From contig JAVLRN010000014.1 of assembly GCA_032821775.1 (NCBI GenBank), forward strand, positions 186,001 through 250,000: 64,000 nt of DNA, written 5' to 3'. The DNA is from Sanguinoderma infundibulare. Its lineage: Eukaryota > Basidiomycota > Agaricomycetes > Polyporales > Polyporaceae. The notes under the pieces are model-generated. The model did no database searches. It was not told the DNA's origin and saw nothing but the letters and a program-made list of their open reading frames with translations. Made by a program: the position numbers and the translations under genes. Of this stretch, positions 1 to 11,564 are shown piece after piece (position 1 is the stretch's first letter; each line of letters starts with the position of its first letter).

Positions 1-1868
1 CTTTGCGATCGCAAGATCCTGCGAGACAATCGAAAGTCAGCGTCATCCCACCAAACGAAATGAGAAAGAGAACGAGAACGACTCACCGGACACGGCGAGA
101 ACTTCGACTTCGCCCGCACCCACGTCCCATACCGATAAAACAAGAACGGGCTCGGCGCGAGGACCAGCCCACACAGCCCGATGAGCGTGCACGCCCAGTT
201 GATCCCCAGCCGCGAGAACATCTGGACCGTAAACAGCGGGAACGCGGCGCCGACGCACGAGCGCACGATCGTGTTCGCCGCAAACGCCGACGCGGCGTAC
301 ATCAGGTACGTGTCGACGAGGTAGGCCAGGAACGCGTTGAAGATCAGCGACACGCTCGCCCCGAACGGCACCGTCGCCAGCGCGGGCACGATCCAGTGCA
401 CGCTCGCGTACTGCCCCGTCCACCCGAGCCAGAACGCGCCAACGACGAGCATCGGCCCGCCGATCATCGCGCCGTAGAGCCGTTCCTCAGGGGGCGGGAA
501 CCCGCGCCATTTGACGATGAGCTGCGGGTAGTGCTTCGAGAGCGGGATGGTGAGGTACGCGCCGAAGGCGGCACCAAGGCCGACGCCGATGAAGACGAGG
601 CCGGACTCGCCGACGGAGAAGCCGCGGGTGGTGATGAAGATGAGCGGGATCGCCTCGAACACTGTCGTGAGGGCATGTTAGAGGCAGGCGCTCGAATGGA
701 GTGAAGGAGAAGCAACTTACTGGCGTAGAGGACACCGTACACGAGCGAGAGGTAGAACGTGACGAGCACGAGGATGGGCTCGCGCAGGAACATCTGGACC
801 GGGCGGTAGATCGTTCGGTGGAGGATGCCCTTCACAGACCAGTCCGACCTCTCGTGCTCAGCGTAAACGTTAGCGTTCGCCTGCGGGTCAGCCTTGCGGA
901 GCCTCCGCGCCTTCCACTGAAGGAGGACGGGGGCGTACGTCTCGGGGAGAAAGACGAAGGCGAGGATGGTGCAACTGCCGGCGAAGATCATCATGATCCA
1001 AAAGACCCACCGCCAGCCAAGCGTGCTCGTGGACAAACTGTACATCGGACGTCGTGTCAGAGCAAACAGTCAGCACGGCGCAGGCTGAATAGGAACACGT
1101 ACAATCCTCCAGCGATAGGCCCCATCACGGGACCGACGAACACACCAGCCGAGAATATCGCAGTGGCCGTCCCACGGTTGATGGGATCCCACATGTCGAC
1201 GATGACACCTCCACAAATCGTCAGTGGTGCGCAGGCGAACACACCAGTGAGGAACCGGGTCACCAGGAGCGTTGCCATGTTTTGTGCGAGGGCCTGGCCG
1301 AGATGAAGGATGACGTAGAGAGACAGACAGACACGGAAGATGATTCGGCGCCCGAACAGCTCTGAACCAGGACCCCAGAGGAGAGGACCGACGACGTAAC
1401 CGCAGAGGAAGATGGAGGTGACGAGATAACCGACCTCTGTGCTGACACCGAACTCAGACGCGATGTAAGAAGCAGCAGCGGATGGTGCGGACGATGCGAA
1501 GGTGCTGGAGAGAAGCACGGCAATCAGTTCGTCGCCAAAATGCCAAGCGAGTACTGAACCACTTACACGTTAACAGTCATGAGCACGGACAGGGCTGTGA
1601 GCGCCCACTTCTTCCTGATGGACCAGTTTTGAGGATTTTCGGGATCGTCGGGACCATCCCAATCAACCCTGTTAGGGTCTGGCGTAGGATCTTGCTTCAG
1701 TGTCGGGAGGACGCCTTCTTCCTTAGGTCGAGGGTCCTCAGGATCGTCTCCGCCGTACTGTTCTACGCGGAGCTCTTCCCGTCGAAGGGCGTCGTCTAGC
1801 TGAGTATGGACGAGCCCAGGGACATGCAACGTGCTCGTCGACGACCGTGCTGTTGAGATGGCTGACAT
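1..1868 (-). CDS. MFS transporter, DHA1 drug/polyamine exporter type (3' end cut by window edge)
   Basis: A multi-pass proton antiporter of the major facilitator superfamily, probably in the plasma membrane. The ATG at 1868 opens a hydrophilic N-tail with DPENPQNWS at residues 75-83, the signature preceding TM1 in fungal DHA1 exporters. The next exons give a [20 protein letters not shown] segment, a [10 protein letters not shown] loop (motif-A-like) and LGWRWVFWI, all typical of the family. Introns follow GT-AG: the donor after the VNV codons joins to TFASSAPS, and others lie near 1090-1030 and 719-664. A last intron ends near position 18, leaving a short exon that runs off the left edge, so the stop codon is outside the window. 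The substrate cannot be told from sequence; fungal relatives export azoles, cycloheximide or polyamines. Family assignment is firm, the exact substrate class is not. Confidence 0.88.
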
Positions 1869-2759
1869 TGTCGTATACGCGCGTGGAAGGACAGCACCTT
1901 GCGCGGACAGCCAGCAGCGGAAGGACACGGGACAGAGGAGCAAGCGTCGCAGGGTGGTGTTCGGATCGAGTTCGCATGTTGGTTTTATAGGGCCGACGGA
2001 TCTGTGGGCAAAACATATACGCGGAGACAGGAACGCAAGCCGGTCGTCGGTATACAAAGGATGAGTCAATGCGAGTGAGTGTTGTCCGTCGAGGCCGCAT
2101 AAGACTTCAATTAGCCCGGTTTTGATCTTCGGATTATGCACGGAGATCTGGCGACCGGACCTTTGCTGCTGACTTTAAATACGGTCTAGAAATTTTGAAT
2201 GAACGGGCAGGCAGGCCGCCACTCTTTGCTTCCGGCTCCGGCTGTCTCCAGAGCCGGTCCTGACTGTTGGTTAGTAATCGAGCTGATTAATATGGCGCCA
2301 TCGTGGCCGCATCAACACAACGAGTCTGGGAAGGATGAAGGTCGAAGTTTGTCGAAGTCCGAGGACGAGCGGCGAGCAAGTGGTGGTGGTTCGTGCGATG
2401 CTGCAGTCGGTGATCATCCTTGCAGATCCACCATCCGATCCATGCTTCTTTTGAACCAGGCAGACGCCCATCAACTACGTCTCTCGACTTGAACGGTGGG
2501 GTTTGGAGGTGTTCTCCGCGGCCCAAATGTTCACGGGTTCATCTACGGCGATCCACATGGCGGAGATGGCCTTCGGCCCGTCACCTAAATATGTGCGCAG
2601 CTGTTCGACGGAGACCCACAACTCGCAGAATGAAATGTGAATAAATGCCAGTAGATAACCAACGTACTTGAGTCCACACCGCGCCCGACGGCATCGCACA
2701 AGCACGACCACGGTATCGTCACAAGGCACACGGTGCGTCCTTCGCGATACCACGACGAG
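1869..2759. other. Intergenic spacer between MFS and NDC1 genes
   Basis: It holds the upstream region of the MFS gene and the 3' flank of NDC1. The short open frames here have no recognisable domain and no splice-consistent partners. I see no RNA gene or repeat. Confidence 0.5.
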
Positions 2760-5726
2760 CTAATTGTAATTGTAGTCCACGAAGCCCTGGAGCTTCTTGG
2801 CGACCCGCGGCGGGAACCTGAACGCAGCCAGCTTCTCGCCAAACGTCTTCACGATCTGCACGATCCCCTCCTTGACAGCTGCCATCACACGCCACCGTCA
2901 GCGTCGACGCACAAGCAAGCCCACAAACGTCAAGGACTCACCCTCCGTCATGACGCTGCACACCTCGCTCGCGCGCGCAGCCTCCATCGCCCGCATCTCC
3001 TTCTCCACGAGCTCCTTCGCGGACAGGCCCTTCAGCTGCTCGAGCGGCGGTAGCGCGTACTTTGCGTTCAGCTCCACGTGGTACTCCTCGAGCGCAGTGA
3101 GGAACGAGAGGAGCGCCTCGATGATCTTGGGAATGTCCCGCTGCACGACCCCATACGCGTCTTCGGAGAGCGACGCGCACGTCAGACGGCACAGCACTGC
3201 GAACCAAGAACCGCGTATCAGCCGGATTCGCAAACCTGTCGGAAATCGTGATCGGAGAATGATGGCGCACCGTCTACCGCGAGCGCGTCGACGAAACGAT
3301 TGGGCAAACTGGCCTCCGCGACTCGATGCACGCGCTCCCTGGTCCACCACGCCTGCGCCTGGCCGCCGAGCTCGACGACGCGTCCCGGGAGGTACCCTCT
3401 GAGCATCTCGCGCCACTTGCTCTTCGTCTGCTGTACAATCGCCGCTACGTTCTCCTCAGCCTTCTTCGCCGTCTCGATCGCAACGCTCGCCGGTGCCGGT
3501 GGCGTCGACGGCATCACTGACCGGAAGAGCTCTGGAATGTGCGAAGCTCCCGCCGAAGCCGTCTCGGACACCGCGGTAGCCAGTGGCCCATCTGAGGCGA
3601 GCGTATCGAGCGCGGCGTGTAAAGGGGATGATTTGGCGGGCTTGAAGACCGATGTCCTGAGAAGCGGCGTCGTCTGTCCTGGAAGTGGCATGGCAGGTTT
3701 AGGTGCCGGGGCGGGCGCAGCGGCTGAGCGAAACTCAGCACGAGACATCGGTCAGAAGAAGAATGGAACGTACGTGGTGGCGCCGGTTGTCCTCTTCTCA
3801 GGAAGAGCTGATAGTCACGTCCGAGCATAAGCAGAGCCTCACGGGCAAGTGTCGACCATATGTTCGGATTGTACTTCTGGTCGCCGAAGAGGGCCGCGCG
3901 ACGGGCACTGCCCGTCGAGGACGGTTCTAGCGCAAAGTCGCGCAATTCGGCGTACGCGAAGTGCTTGAGGTAAGGATCCGCAGAGGTGACACCGGACACC
4001 AACGTCAAGCCTGGATCTGCCGTCTGACTAGCGACGGCAACGGGCTGCATCGCGATCAGCGCGACAAAGGCAGTGAAGTCCAAATGAATCACGGACCTCG
4101 GCAGCAATCGCATCAAATGCGCTCTCTACAAACTCCCAGATCCCCACAGTAGTCATGCCCAAGTAGAATGCACGGCGGATGAGGGACCAATGACGCGTGA
4201 GCAGCAATGGCGTCCACTGTCCCCGGAGGAAGTGAGCGGTGAAAGGCTTCAGTAACCGGGACACAAACGGCAACTGGTAGATGGCGGGAAGCACAACGGA
4301 TCGCACGAAGGCGAAGGCGACGAAGTATGCAAGAGTTGTGACTGCCGTGTATAGAAGCGTGGTGAAGGCGACTGTGAAGACGCGCGCAAGGCCGAACGAT
4401 TGCAGCTTATCCTTGCCATTCGCTAATGAGGGCCCCCAGCGGACTGCGAATCGGTCAAGTAGAACGCAGCGAAGCAAGCATGCCCACGCGACAAAGGCTT
4501 GCGACAAAAGGAGGTAGATTAGGTGGCCGTTGAGGTAGTATGGATGTTTCCTGTGCCCGATGGTAAGAGTTTGCCTGGATACCATGAAAGAGAAGTAACC
4601 GACCTTGACTTTACGAAAAGTGATAGACGGGAATGCGGGTCCGCGGTCGCGTCAAATGCGCTCGAAATGAGTATGTGCAGTACCCCAAGAGATAGTGATG
4701 ATAAGAGGTAAGTCAATAGGGCGTGCACTGTGCTGCGCTTTTGAAAGGCACCGCCTACTGTCTTGGACGGGGAGGATGAGGGCATGGGGCCAGCTGTTGG
4801 ATAACACGAGTCAGCATTTCTATATGACGGACAAGGAAAGTGCAATGTTGAAAGTGATGTCCGTGTATGCGTCGCGAATTCAACTAGTTTTGTCAAGGGA
4901 CAGCCTTACACATATGCGTGGGGTGCACTTATGCCGCGCATGTATGAGACATGTCTCTCCGCTATGTGCGGCCGCAGGACACTTCTCGACGGGATGTGAT
5001 TGGATAGTGTCAAGCGGCACGCATACATCCAGTCATTTTCACTTAATGAGCAACGCCTGCGTGTCGCGTGGAGGGCAGAAATGGGTCTCAGCTCTCGTAA
5101 AGACCTCTATTCCTCTCCGCCGTACGAGCCTATATGCATATATCTGCGTCGCGCCCTCTGCGAGTCCACATCCGATGGAACGTACAAGCGATAAAATGCT
5201 TCATACAGCTCCAGATGGGGCTGGAAATGCGGAAGGGTGATTACGAGCCCCTCTAGAAGGCGGTTACGAAAACGATGAGAGGATATTCCGGACAACCAGC
5301 TTTCAACTAGCGAGATTAAATCGCCATCCATAACATGGTAATTATGTGTCCAAGGGACTGCGTGGAGCACGAATAAAGTACAAGCTCGGACTCACCTGAG
5401 AGATGCGACTTGCGCAGGACAACAATGGGCAGCGCGCCCGTGGCAAACGTCGCGAGCGTGTACGCCAGCGTGGACGGCCTAACAGGCAACAACCACAGCT
5501 CCCCATTCCCTCCGCTCCACGTCCTCCACGCAATGACGAGGAGCCAGCAGAGCAATCCTGAGTGCAGGAAGATTTTGTACAGTCGGTGGCGCAAAACCGA
5601 TTTGACGAGAGGTTCATACAGGTGAGAAGCAGGGGGGATCGTGGGCGCAGTTCGTGACAGGAGAGAAGACGGGATGGCCCGTATGGGAGTGGAGGGGTTT
5701 CGTGGTGGGGCGTTGGTCGACATCAT
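2760..5726 (-). CDS. NDC1: Nucleoporin NDC1 (transmembrane nuclear pore / spindle-pole anchoring protein)
   Basis: NDC1 is a membrane nucleoporin that anchors nuclear pore complexes, and spindle pole bodies in fungi, in the nuclear envelope. The N-terminal half has about six hydrophobic segments, including IFLHSGLLCWLLVIAW, LLTYLLSSLSLGVLHIL and LIYLLLSQAFVAWACLL. The fungal NDC1 signature FVKSR-KHPYYLNGHL is formed across an intron. The C-terminal half is soluble and helical and ends FVDYNYN before the TAG at 2760. Splicing is consistent throughout: exon 1 is 5726-5396, exon 2 starts at 4793, and joins such as AFDAIAAE|PVAVASQ are in phase. Either of two adjacent ATGs (5726, 5723) could start it. 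The first intron is unusually long at 602 bp. No stops or frameshifts are seen, so the gene looks functional. Confidence 0.88.
4794..5395 (-). other. Unusually long (602 bp) first intron of NDC1
   Basis: The donor GTGAG at 5395 and the CAG acceptor at 4796-4794 give the in-phase join KSHLS-A-GPMPSSSPSK. Other introns of this gene are about 50-60 bp. The intron contains no convincing coding exon; its size suggests an old insertion or a retained regulatory element. Confidence 0.6.
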
Positions 5727-6560
5727 CGTGGACAGCGAGCAAGACACGAAACTCGGCGACGAGAACAACGCGTCTCGCGCGTCTGGCGTCACGTGCCAGG
5801 TCGTCCCTCCTCCGTGAACGCGCGCAGGTCGACCTGAAGCCCTTCATCGACAGATCGTTCGCAATCAACCACTTGCCCATCGACGTCGTGAACCTCTGGA
5901 AGGGAACGCTCGCGGATGACCATAAGGCGCAGCAGCATAACGGTGCGTCGTGTGCTCCATTCGTCCGGTAGACGTTGCGGGGATGCACACGGACTATGGG
6001 TCAACCGGTCACTAGTGAGTCCTCGTCCTTGGAATACTAATCGTTTAGGATGTGTATAGCCCGTCTCCCAAGGACCAAGAGCAATACGTGCGCTGGTTCC
6101 TGGCGTCCTTCACTCGCCCGAACGACATGGTCGAGCTTCGGCACTGCAGGGAGAACAACGCGAAAATTGGCTGAACGAATGACTCTTCGCTCCTTGCTCC
6201 TTCTTACCCTTACGTTCGCTCAGGGAGACCTTGTATTGTACTCGGTTTGTACCCGGCCCACAGCCTCAACCTCTTTGCATCGGAATGGTTGGTGAGCGAC
6301 GGTGGAAAAATGCTCTCAACTGACCGATTCTTGGTGGAATAGGAACCTCAGCTTTCCCCTTCAACAAACACTTGCGCACGACGACACTACTCCATGGGCT
6401 ACATCGCGAGGGTTATGATCTGGCCTAGGACTATGCGTCAGGGACGTTTCAGCCTCATTGCCAGCCTCTACAACAAGTAGACCTCACCAGCGCTGGCAAG
6501 CGTCAACCCGAGCTCTCCAATACTCTCCATCTTCTTTCCTCGAAACGTCGTAGCTGCACC
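5727..6560. other. Divergent intergenic region, NDC1 / basic protein gene
   Basis: This is shared upstream DNA of NDC1 (-) and the 6561 gene (+). Open frames such as the one near 5654-5971 have no domain or codon pattern I can support. No repeat or RNA gene is seen. Confidence 0.45.
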
Positions 6561-7781
6561 ATGGAGAACAAGCGCAAGAAGACGAGGTCGAACAGCATGC
6601 GCCGATTCCTCCGCGACGTCCTCAAGCCCACCCCCTCCCTCTCCACCCTGGGCAAGCGCGAACGCACTGAGGACGCAGCCGAGCACAAGGATCCGGCTCC
6701 GCATCCCAACCCACGCCGCTCAGAGACCCCTTCCTCCGCCCCCATGCCGGCGGCGGCGCCCGCCTGCGTCGCGCTGCAGAACGAGGACTTGCTCGAAGAC
6801 GCGATCGTCATCACCGCCCTCACCGTCGCCCCGTTCTGCTGCCACGCCGACCTGATCACCATGTCCCGCACCCAGCTCCTCACCGTCGCCGCCATCCTCA
6901 ACGCCAAGCTCCCGCGCGCGCTCCAGATCGACGTCGGCCCCGCCTACTCGGACGTCGCCATCCGGTACGCCATCGAGGCCCTTGTCGGCCTGCGCGACAA
7001 CCCCCCACCCCCGCCCCCGTCCGCCTCGTCCCTGTCCTCCAGCCGGTTCACGCTCGTCTACGGCACGCCAACCCGGCCCCCCTCGCTCACAGGCGACGGC
7101 GTCTCCCCGCGGCCCCCGTCCCCGCCCACGCGCCGCAGCCGCGCGAGCATGTCCCTCGGCTCCCCCGCGCTCCCCATCGTGCACGAGGACGCCCGCGAGC
7201 GCGAGTCCGAGCCCGCACACGCGCACGCGCACGCGCCCGAGAGCGAGCGCGAGCGCAAGCCGCCGCAGAAAAAGCGGCGCACCGACGCGCCCATCACTCG
7301 CGCGCTCTCCCACCGCATCGCGCCCTTCCTCGCGCACGCCGCCGCCAGCTCGGGCGAGGACCCGGACCCGGACCTCAGCGGGAGCCAGGACAGCCCGAGC
7401 CCGCGCGTGCGCGGCAGCCTCCCCCTCGCCCGCACGCTCACCCTCGACGGCACCGCGTACCCATATCCATATCCCCGTCCCAAGAAGAGCCTGAACCCGA
7501 GCCCGGAGAAAAAGCCCCTCAGCCCGAAGAAGACCGCCGCGTCGAGGGCGGCCTCTGGACCGGGCGCGCGCCACGTGCGGGCGAGGAGCCTGAAGGCGTA
7601 CATGACCTCGACGCCGAAGCGGCGCGGGGCGGCGATCAACTCGCCCGAGGTCGCGCACCGGTTCAGGTCCCTCCTCGCGGACGCCCAGGTGTGCGCGGAT
7701 CGCCCCGCGCCGCGCGGCGGTGGTCCGGCCGACAAGGTGTGCCGCGAGGACACCACGATCGTCAACGTGGTCGTTTTGTGA
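6561..7781 (+). CDS. Hypothetical basic, proline-rich, probably nuclear protein (406 aa)
   Basis: I do not recognise this family. A single uninterrupted exon opens with an ATG in good context (CACCATGG) and encodes 406 residues. The start is strongly basic (KRKKTRSNSMRRFLRD), and a second cluster, KPPQKKRRTDAP, sits near the middle; both look like nuclear localisation signals. Residues ~75-155 form the only folded-looking stretch, alternating hydrophobic helices (AIVITALTVAPFCCHADL, TVAAILNAKL). The rest is disordered: proline-rich segments, an alternating His-Ala run, and a Ser/Lys/Pro-rich C-terminal half with SP sites (SPEKKPLSPKK). The very high GC content creates long antisense open frames that should be ignored. 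It is plausibly a fungal-specific chromatin or cell-cycle-associated disordered protein, but that is a guess. Confidence 0.65.
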   Translation: MENKRKKTRSNSMRRFLRDVLKPTPSLSTLGKRERTEDAAEHKDPAPHPNPRRSETPSSAPMPAAAPACVALQNEDLLEDAIVITALTVAPFCCHADLITMSRTQLLTVAAILNAKLPRALQIDVGPAYSDVAIRYAIEALVGLRDNPPPPPPSASSLSSSRFTLVYGTPTRPPSLTGDGVSPRPPSPPTRRSRASMSLGSPALPIVHEDARERESEPAHAHAHAPESERERKPPQKKRRTDAPITRALSHRIAPFLAHAAASSGEDPDPDLSGSQDSPSPRVRGSLPLARTLTLDGTAYPYPYPRPKKSLNPSPEKKPLSPKKTAASRAASGPGARHVRARSLKAYMTSTPKRRGAAINSPEVAHRFRSLLADAQVCADRPAPRGGGPADKVCREDTTIVNVVVL

Positions 7782-8050
7782 CTTGGCGGGAGATGACGGT
7801 GCCCATCGCAGGCGCGGATGGGTAGGGATATCGGATGAATCTTGGGCTCTGGGCAAAGTTCTCGCAGGCGAGTGCTCTCGATGAATCGATCTGTGTCTCT
7901 GTCTCGCGTATGTTACGTCTCGTCGTACGGACCTCCCAAATCCAGTCCTGTTCTTGCACACACACCTCGCCCGAGCCATTGTACAAACATAGCAAAGTCT
8001 ACATGGATATCGGTAAGTCCTCAAGTGCCGTTCCACGTCCATCCCATCCT

Positions 8051-8760
8051 TCAGAGCGCAGCCAAGACCGCGTCGACGCCCGAAACCGTGACCTGCGTCG
8101 GGTCGGGCTCGACCTACCCATGGGGGCCAATGGCCATTCGTCAGCCACCGTAACACGTGCCCCAACACAAAAACACTCACCCCGACGTACTTGACCTTCA
8201 AGTCGTCGATCACGACCGCGTACCGCGTCGTGCGCTTGCCGAGCCCGATGCCGAGCCCGGACAGGTCGACGGTGAGGCCGAGCTTCTCGGACCACGCGCC
8301 GTCGGGGTCCGCGAGCGCGAGGATGGCGTCCTTGAAGCCGAGCACGCGGCTCCAGCCCGAGAGCACGAACGGGTCGTTGGCCGAGACGACGGCGACGACG
8401 TCCACGCCCTTGGCCTTGAGCGCGGGCACCTTGGCGAGGTACGGCGGCGCGTGGTTCGCGTGGCAGGACGGCTGCAGGGGCGTGAGCGTGGATGAAACTT
8501 GAAAGGGGGAGAGAGAGGATGGGGGACGCACCGTGAAGGCTCCGGGGACGGCGAAGAGGACGACCTTCTTGCCTTTCCACGCGTCGGTAGAGAGCTTGGT
8601 CGCTGGGTCGCGCGCGAGGTGAGCATCGCTCCGACCAAGTGGAATTGGGAGGGGGGTACGCACGGATGCCGCACGCGCTGTGCTCCTCGAGCTCAGGGGT
8701 GAACGGGACGTGCACGAACGTGCCCTGGGGGATCGTGTCGCCAACCTTGACTGAGGCCAT
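8051..8760 (-). CDS. Peroxiredoxin, Prx5/Ahp1 type (thiol peroxidase), copy 1
   Basis: This enzyme reduces H2O2 and alkyl hydroperoxides with thioredoxin as electron donor, in the cytosol or peroxisome. Splicing four exons gives about 172 aa, normal for the family. The peroxidatic cysteine is Cys59 in PGAFTPSCHANH (the PxxxTxxC active site). Cys30 in HSACGIP sits where Ahp1-type enzymes carry their resolving cysteine. Further family motifs are GVDVVAVVSAND, GFKDAILALADPDG and RYAVVIDDLKVKYVG. The protein ends VSGVDAVLAAL before the TGA at 8051. The start MASVKVGDTIPQG matches the paralogue at 10821. A CAC/GTG microsatellite lies just upstream of the ATG. The gene lies in tandem, same strand, with a second peroxiredoxin about 0.9 kb away. 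It appears intact. Confidence 0.92.
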
Positions 8761-8765
8761 GTCGC

Positions 8766-8796
8766 AGTGGTGGTGGTGGTGGTGGTGGTGGTGGTA
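8766..8796. repeat. (TGG)n microsatellite in the 5' leader of peroxiredoxin copy 1
   Basis: About nine TGG/GTG triplets in a row lie only a few bases upstream of the minus-strand ATG at 8760, so they are read as CCA repeats in the likely 5' UTR. Their length may vary between strains. Confidence 0.85.
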
Positions 8797-9669
8797 GTGT
8801 AGTGAGATCGGGGCTATCGAGGAAGGCGTGCAGATCGATGGGGTCTGGAAGCAGACGCGGAGCCTTTCTTTTATACCCGCGAGCGTGAGCCCCTGCGAAC
8901 GTTGGATCCACTCGCCGGGAAGGCGATTCTAGGTGCCCCTCGATGTCGACGGATGGGGTCAGATGTGCGTTATGGCGTTATCGCATTGGCTGCAATACGC
9001 CGAGCGTTGGCAGCAGCTCCGCGAAGGCAAATAGCTCGCGGAATACAGGAGGATCGCCGGATTTGATTCCTTTCCCATCCAGTGCTGGCCTGTAGGAAGC
9101 AATTGCGCCCGAGGGGACGCCACTGTCTTTGCGCTGCCTATCAGCAGCGTTGACGGGGGTTGACGGTTGCGAATGCGCATATCAAGCTCGCGACGTCGTG
9201 ATGAGAGTGCGAGTCGGTGACTAACGTCGTGTATATGCGTCCCGTGCTCGCGAGGATGACTGTAATCGGTGCGTGACTTGCGAAGGGAGACCTCTTTCAG
9301 CCCACTAAAATCAAATAGAGTACCATCACAGTCTCGTACGCGCTCCTTGCGCCTGGCTGGAAGCTTCGCACAAGCCAGTGCTCATCGCACTTCGTATCTA
9401 TTGTCGCGCTGCCGGATATGTCAGACGGATGTGACTGTCCAAGCCAACAGTGTTGACCACTCACATCAGCCCAGTCTTATCTGCGTGATGTCAAGTGGCG
9501 AAAGCGCACCGCATAATGGTGCGGTCCCGCGGGCGTAATACCACTTGCATTACAGAAGCATACTGCCTGAGCGGATGCTTCTATTCGCTAGGTTGGAGAA
9601 TACAAACGATTCGAACTTCTATCTTGCACGTTCCCGTTACAACCTCGACGTCGACGACTGATCTCGTAG
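8797..9669. other. Spacer between the two peroxiredoxin genes
   Basis: It contains the promoter side of copy 1 and the 3' flank of copy 2. Short open frames (for example 8959-9180 and 9269-9538) lack domains or conserved splice structure. I see no repeat or RNA gene. Confidence 0.45.
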
Positions 9670-11103
9670 TCAAAGAGCAGCGAGGACGGCGTCTGCGCCC
9701 GAGACAGACACGACGCGCTCCGTCTCGACCTGACAAACAAGCGCACGAGGTTTCAGATAAATGCGGTCCGCACGTGCGAGTGAGACAAGTAGGAACATGC
9801 AAGGACACGCACCCCGACGTAGGTGACCTTGAGGTCGTCGATGACGAGAGCGTAGCGCTTGGTGCGCGTGCCGAAGTCGACCGCAGACAGGTCCTGGGAG
9901 AGCCCGAGCTGCGCAGACCATTTCGCGTTGGGGTCGGAAAGGGCAAGGATCTGTCAAACGGGACGTGTGTCAGCGTCGGCAGAACGTCTGTCTAATTACT
10001 TATTATCGCGGGTGACGAGTGGAGTAAGGACTGCCAGGACTTCTGGAGACAAGGGTTGCGTCGTGTCGGGCACGACGATTCTGAGACAGCTGTCACGGCC
10101 AGGGCGTGTGTCTCGGAACGTCTGGTGCCATACGTCCTCACACGTCTTCATAAGTAACCTTGGACATAGAAGTGGCGGCGCCCAAAGTCCTACTGATCCC
10201 CCCCAGACCTCCGGCAAAGACAAGAAGCCACGAAGATAGGAAACGGACCTTATCCTGCAACCCAAGGAAACGCCCCCACCCGCTCTGGACGAACGCATCG
10301 TTAGCCGAGACGACGGCGACGACGTCGACGCCCTTGGCCTTGAGCTCGTCGTGCTTCTGGAGGAAAGGCGGGAGGTGGTTTGCATGGCAAGTCGGCTGTC
10401 ACGCATATATGCACGTTACGTTGTTGGGGACGCGTTATCGGCATGCGTCGGGTAGATTAGATGGGCACGAGTGAAGGCGGCAAGTTGAAGACGCACCGTG
10501 AACGCGCCGGGGACGGCGACGAGGACGACCTTCTTGCCCTTCCACTCGTCCGTGTTTAACTTGATGGCTGCGCGTTATCAAACATACCGTACCACACCCG
10601 TTCCAGGTCGTCCGGTTCGTCGCATTCGGAATCGACGCGGCGGGGAGAAGGCAGATGCAGGATGGACATTGTGAGATCAGTAAGATCAATTGAATCGGGC
10701 GAGGAACAAGAGGAGGGTACGTACGAACACCACACGCAGAGTGGTCCTCGAGCGCGGCGCTCCACGGGATGTAGGTGAACTGGCCCTGGGGGATGGTGTC
10801 GCCGACCTTGATGCTAGCCATTGCGTTCGTTGCGTATGTTCGATGTCTGGAGCTGGAGAGTGTGCAGAGAGTGGGGGATGATGAGAGCGTTGAGAGACGA
10901 GGGGAAGCCGCGCTCTTATGGCCCGAGTCCGACGCGCAAGCGGCCGAGGACGATGGCGAGCTTGACACAACCAGGCGCGTCACATGACGTAGGGAGGTGG
11001 TTAGTAAACGCGTTCCCTGGCCTTTCGGACAACTCGGCGGCCGGAGGCTCAGCGTGGAGGCTCTAAGCAGGCTGCGTTTCGCAGGGATGCGGCCGAGCAT
11101 CAT
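9670..11103 (-). CDS. Peroxiredoxin, Prx5/Ahp1 type, copy 2 with possible mitochondrial presequence
   Basis: This is a tandem paralogue of the 8051-8760 gene. The core starts MASIKVGDTIPQG at 10821 and keeps HSACGV, the active-site PGAFTPTCHANH formed across an intron, GVDVVAVVSAND and YALVIDDLKVTYVG, ending SGADAVLAAL before the stop at 9670. The reading frame stays open upstream of that Met for 94 codons to tandem ATGs at 11103/11100. The extension is rich in Arg and Ser with almost no acidic residues (starting MMLGRIPAKRSLLRAS). It ends HRTYATNAM, resembling a mitochondrial processing site (RxY before Ala). Human PRDX5 makes mitochondrial and cytosolic forms from alternative starts; the same could happen here. 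The core enzyme is certain. The upstream start is plausible but unproven, and the minimal CDS is 9670-10821. Confidence 0.82.
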
Positions 11104-11564
11104 GGATGGTGTGTGTAAGGACTAGCCTGAACAGATGCAAGTCACAGGCGAGTACGCGGAGCGCTCATCGTACAATGGCGGCACCAAGTAGCCGCGTCGG
11201 CTAAACCTAACCTCATGCGAGTAGCAAACCTAGATAGTGTACAACAAGTAGGTTTTGTCATGACGTCGAGCTCCACGAGGTCGTCTTCGGTAAGCTGCTG
11301 AGCAAGAATATTTGTTCGAGGACTGTGTGGTTCGATGCGCCCATGCACAATCAGAGCAAGATGCGACCTTGTCGTACGTCGTGGAGCGGTTGGGAATCAT
11401 GCACATGCTTGCACGTGAAGCAGGGCCCCAAACCCCGAAAAGCAAAATCGCACGGAGAGCAAGACAAGCTTCGTCGACTCGGAGGTGTCATTACGCGCCA
11501 TCCTATAGTAATCATACATTGTCAATTACCTTCTCAACTTTCCCAAGAAGCATCGCAGATCAGG
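11104..11564. other. Spacer between peroxiredoxin copy 2 and PEX19
   Basis: This is the upstream region of peroxiredoxin 2 and the 3' flank of PEX19. No supported gene, repeat or RNA is seen. Confidence 0.45.

Noticed and set aside
3..704. 233-codon plus-strand frame over the MFS gene
   Set aside because: Antisense shadow of the transporter exons; charged low-complexity composition.
6720..8744. 674-codon open frame on the minus strand across the basic protein gene and peroxiredoxin 1
   Set aside because: A GC-rich shadow frame, Arg/Gly-rich with no domain. It runs antisense to one real gene and crosses introns of another in the wrong frame.
8766..8796. CRISPR-like short repeats
   Set aside because: A simple trinucleotide microsatellite without spacers, in a eukaryotic genome.
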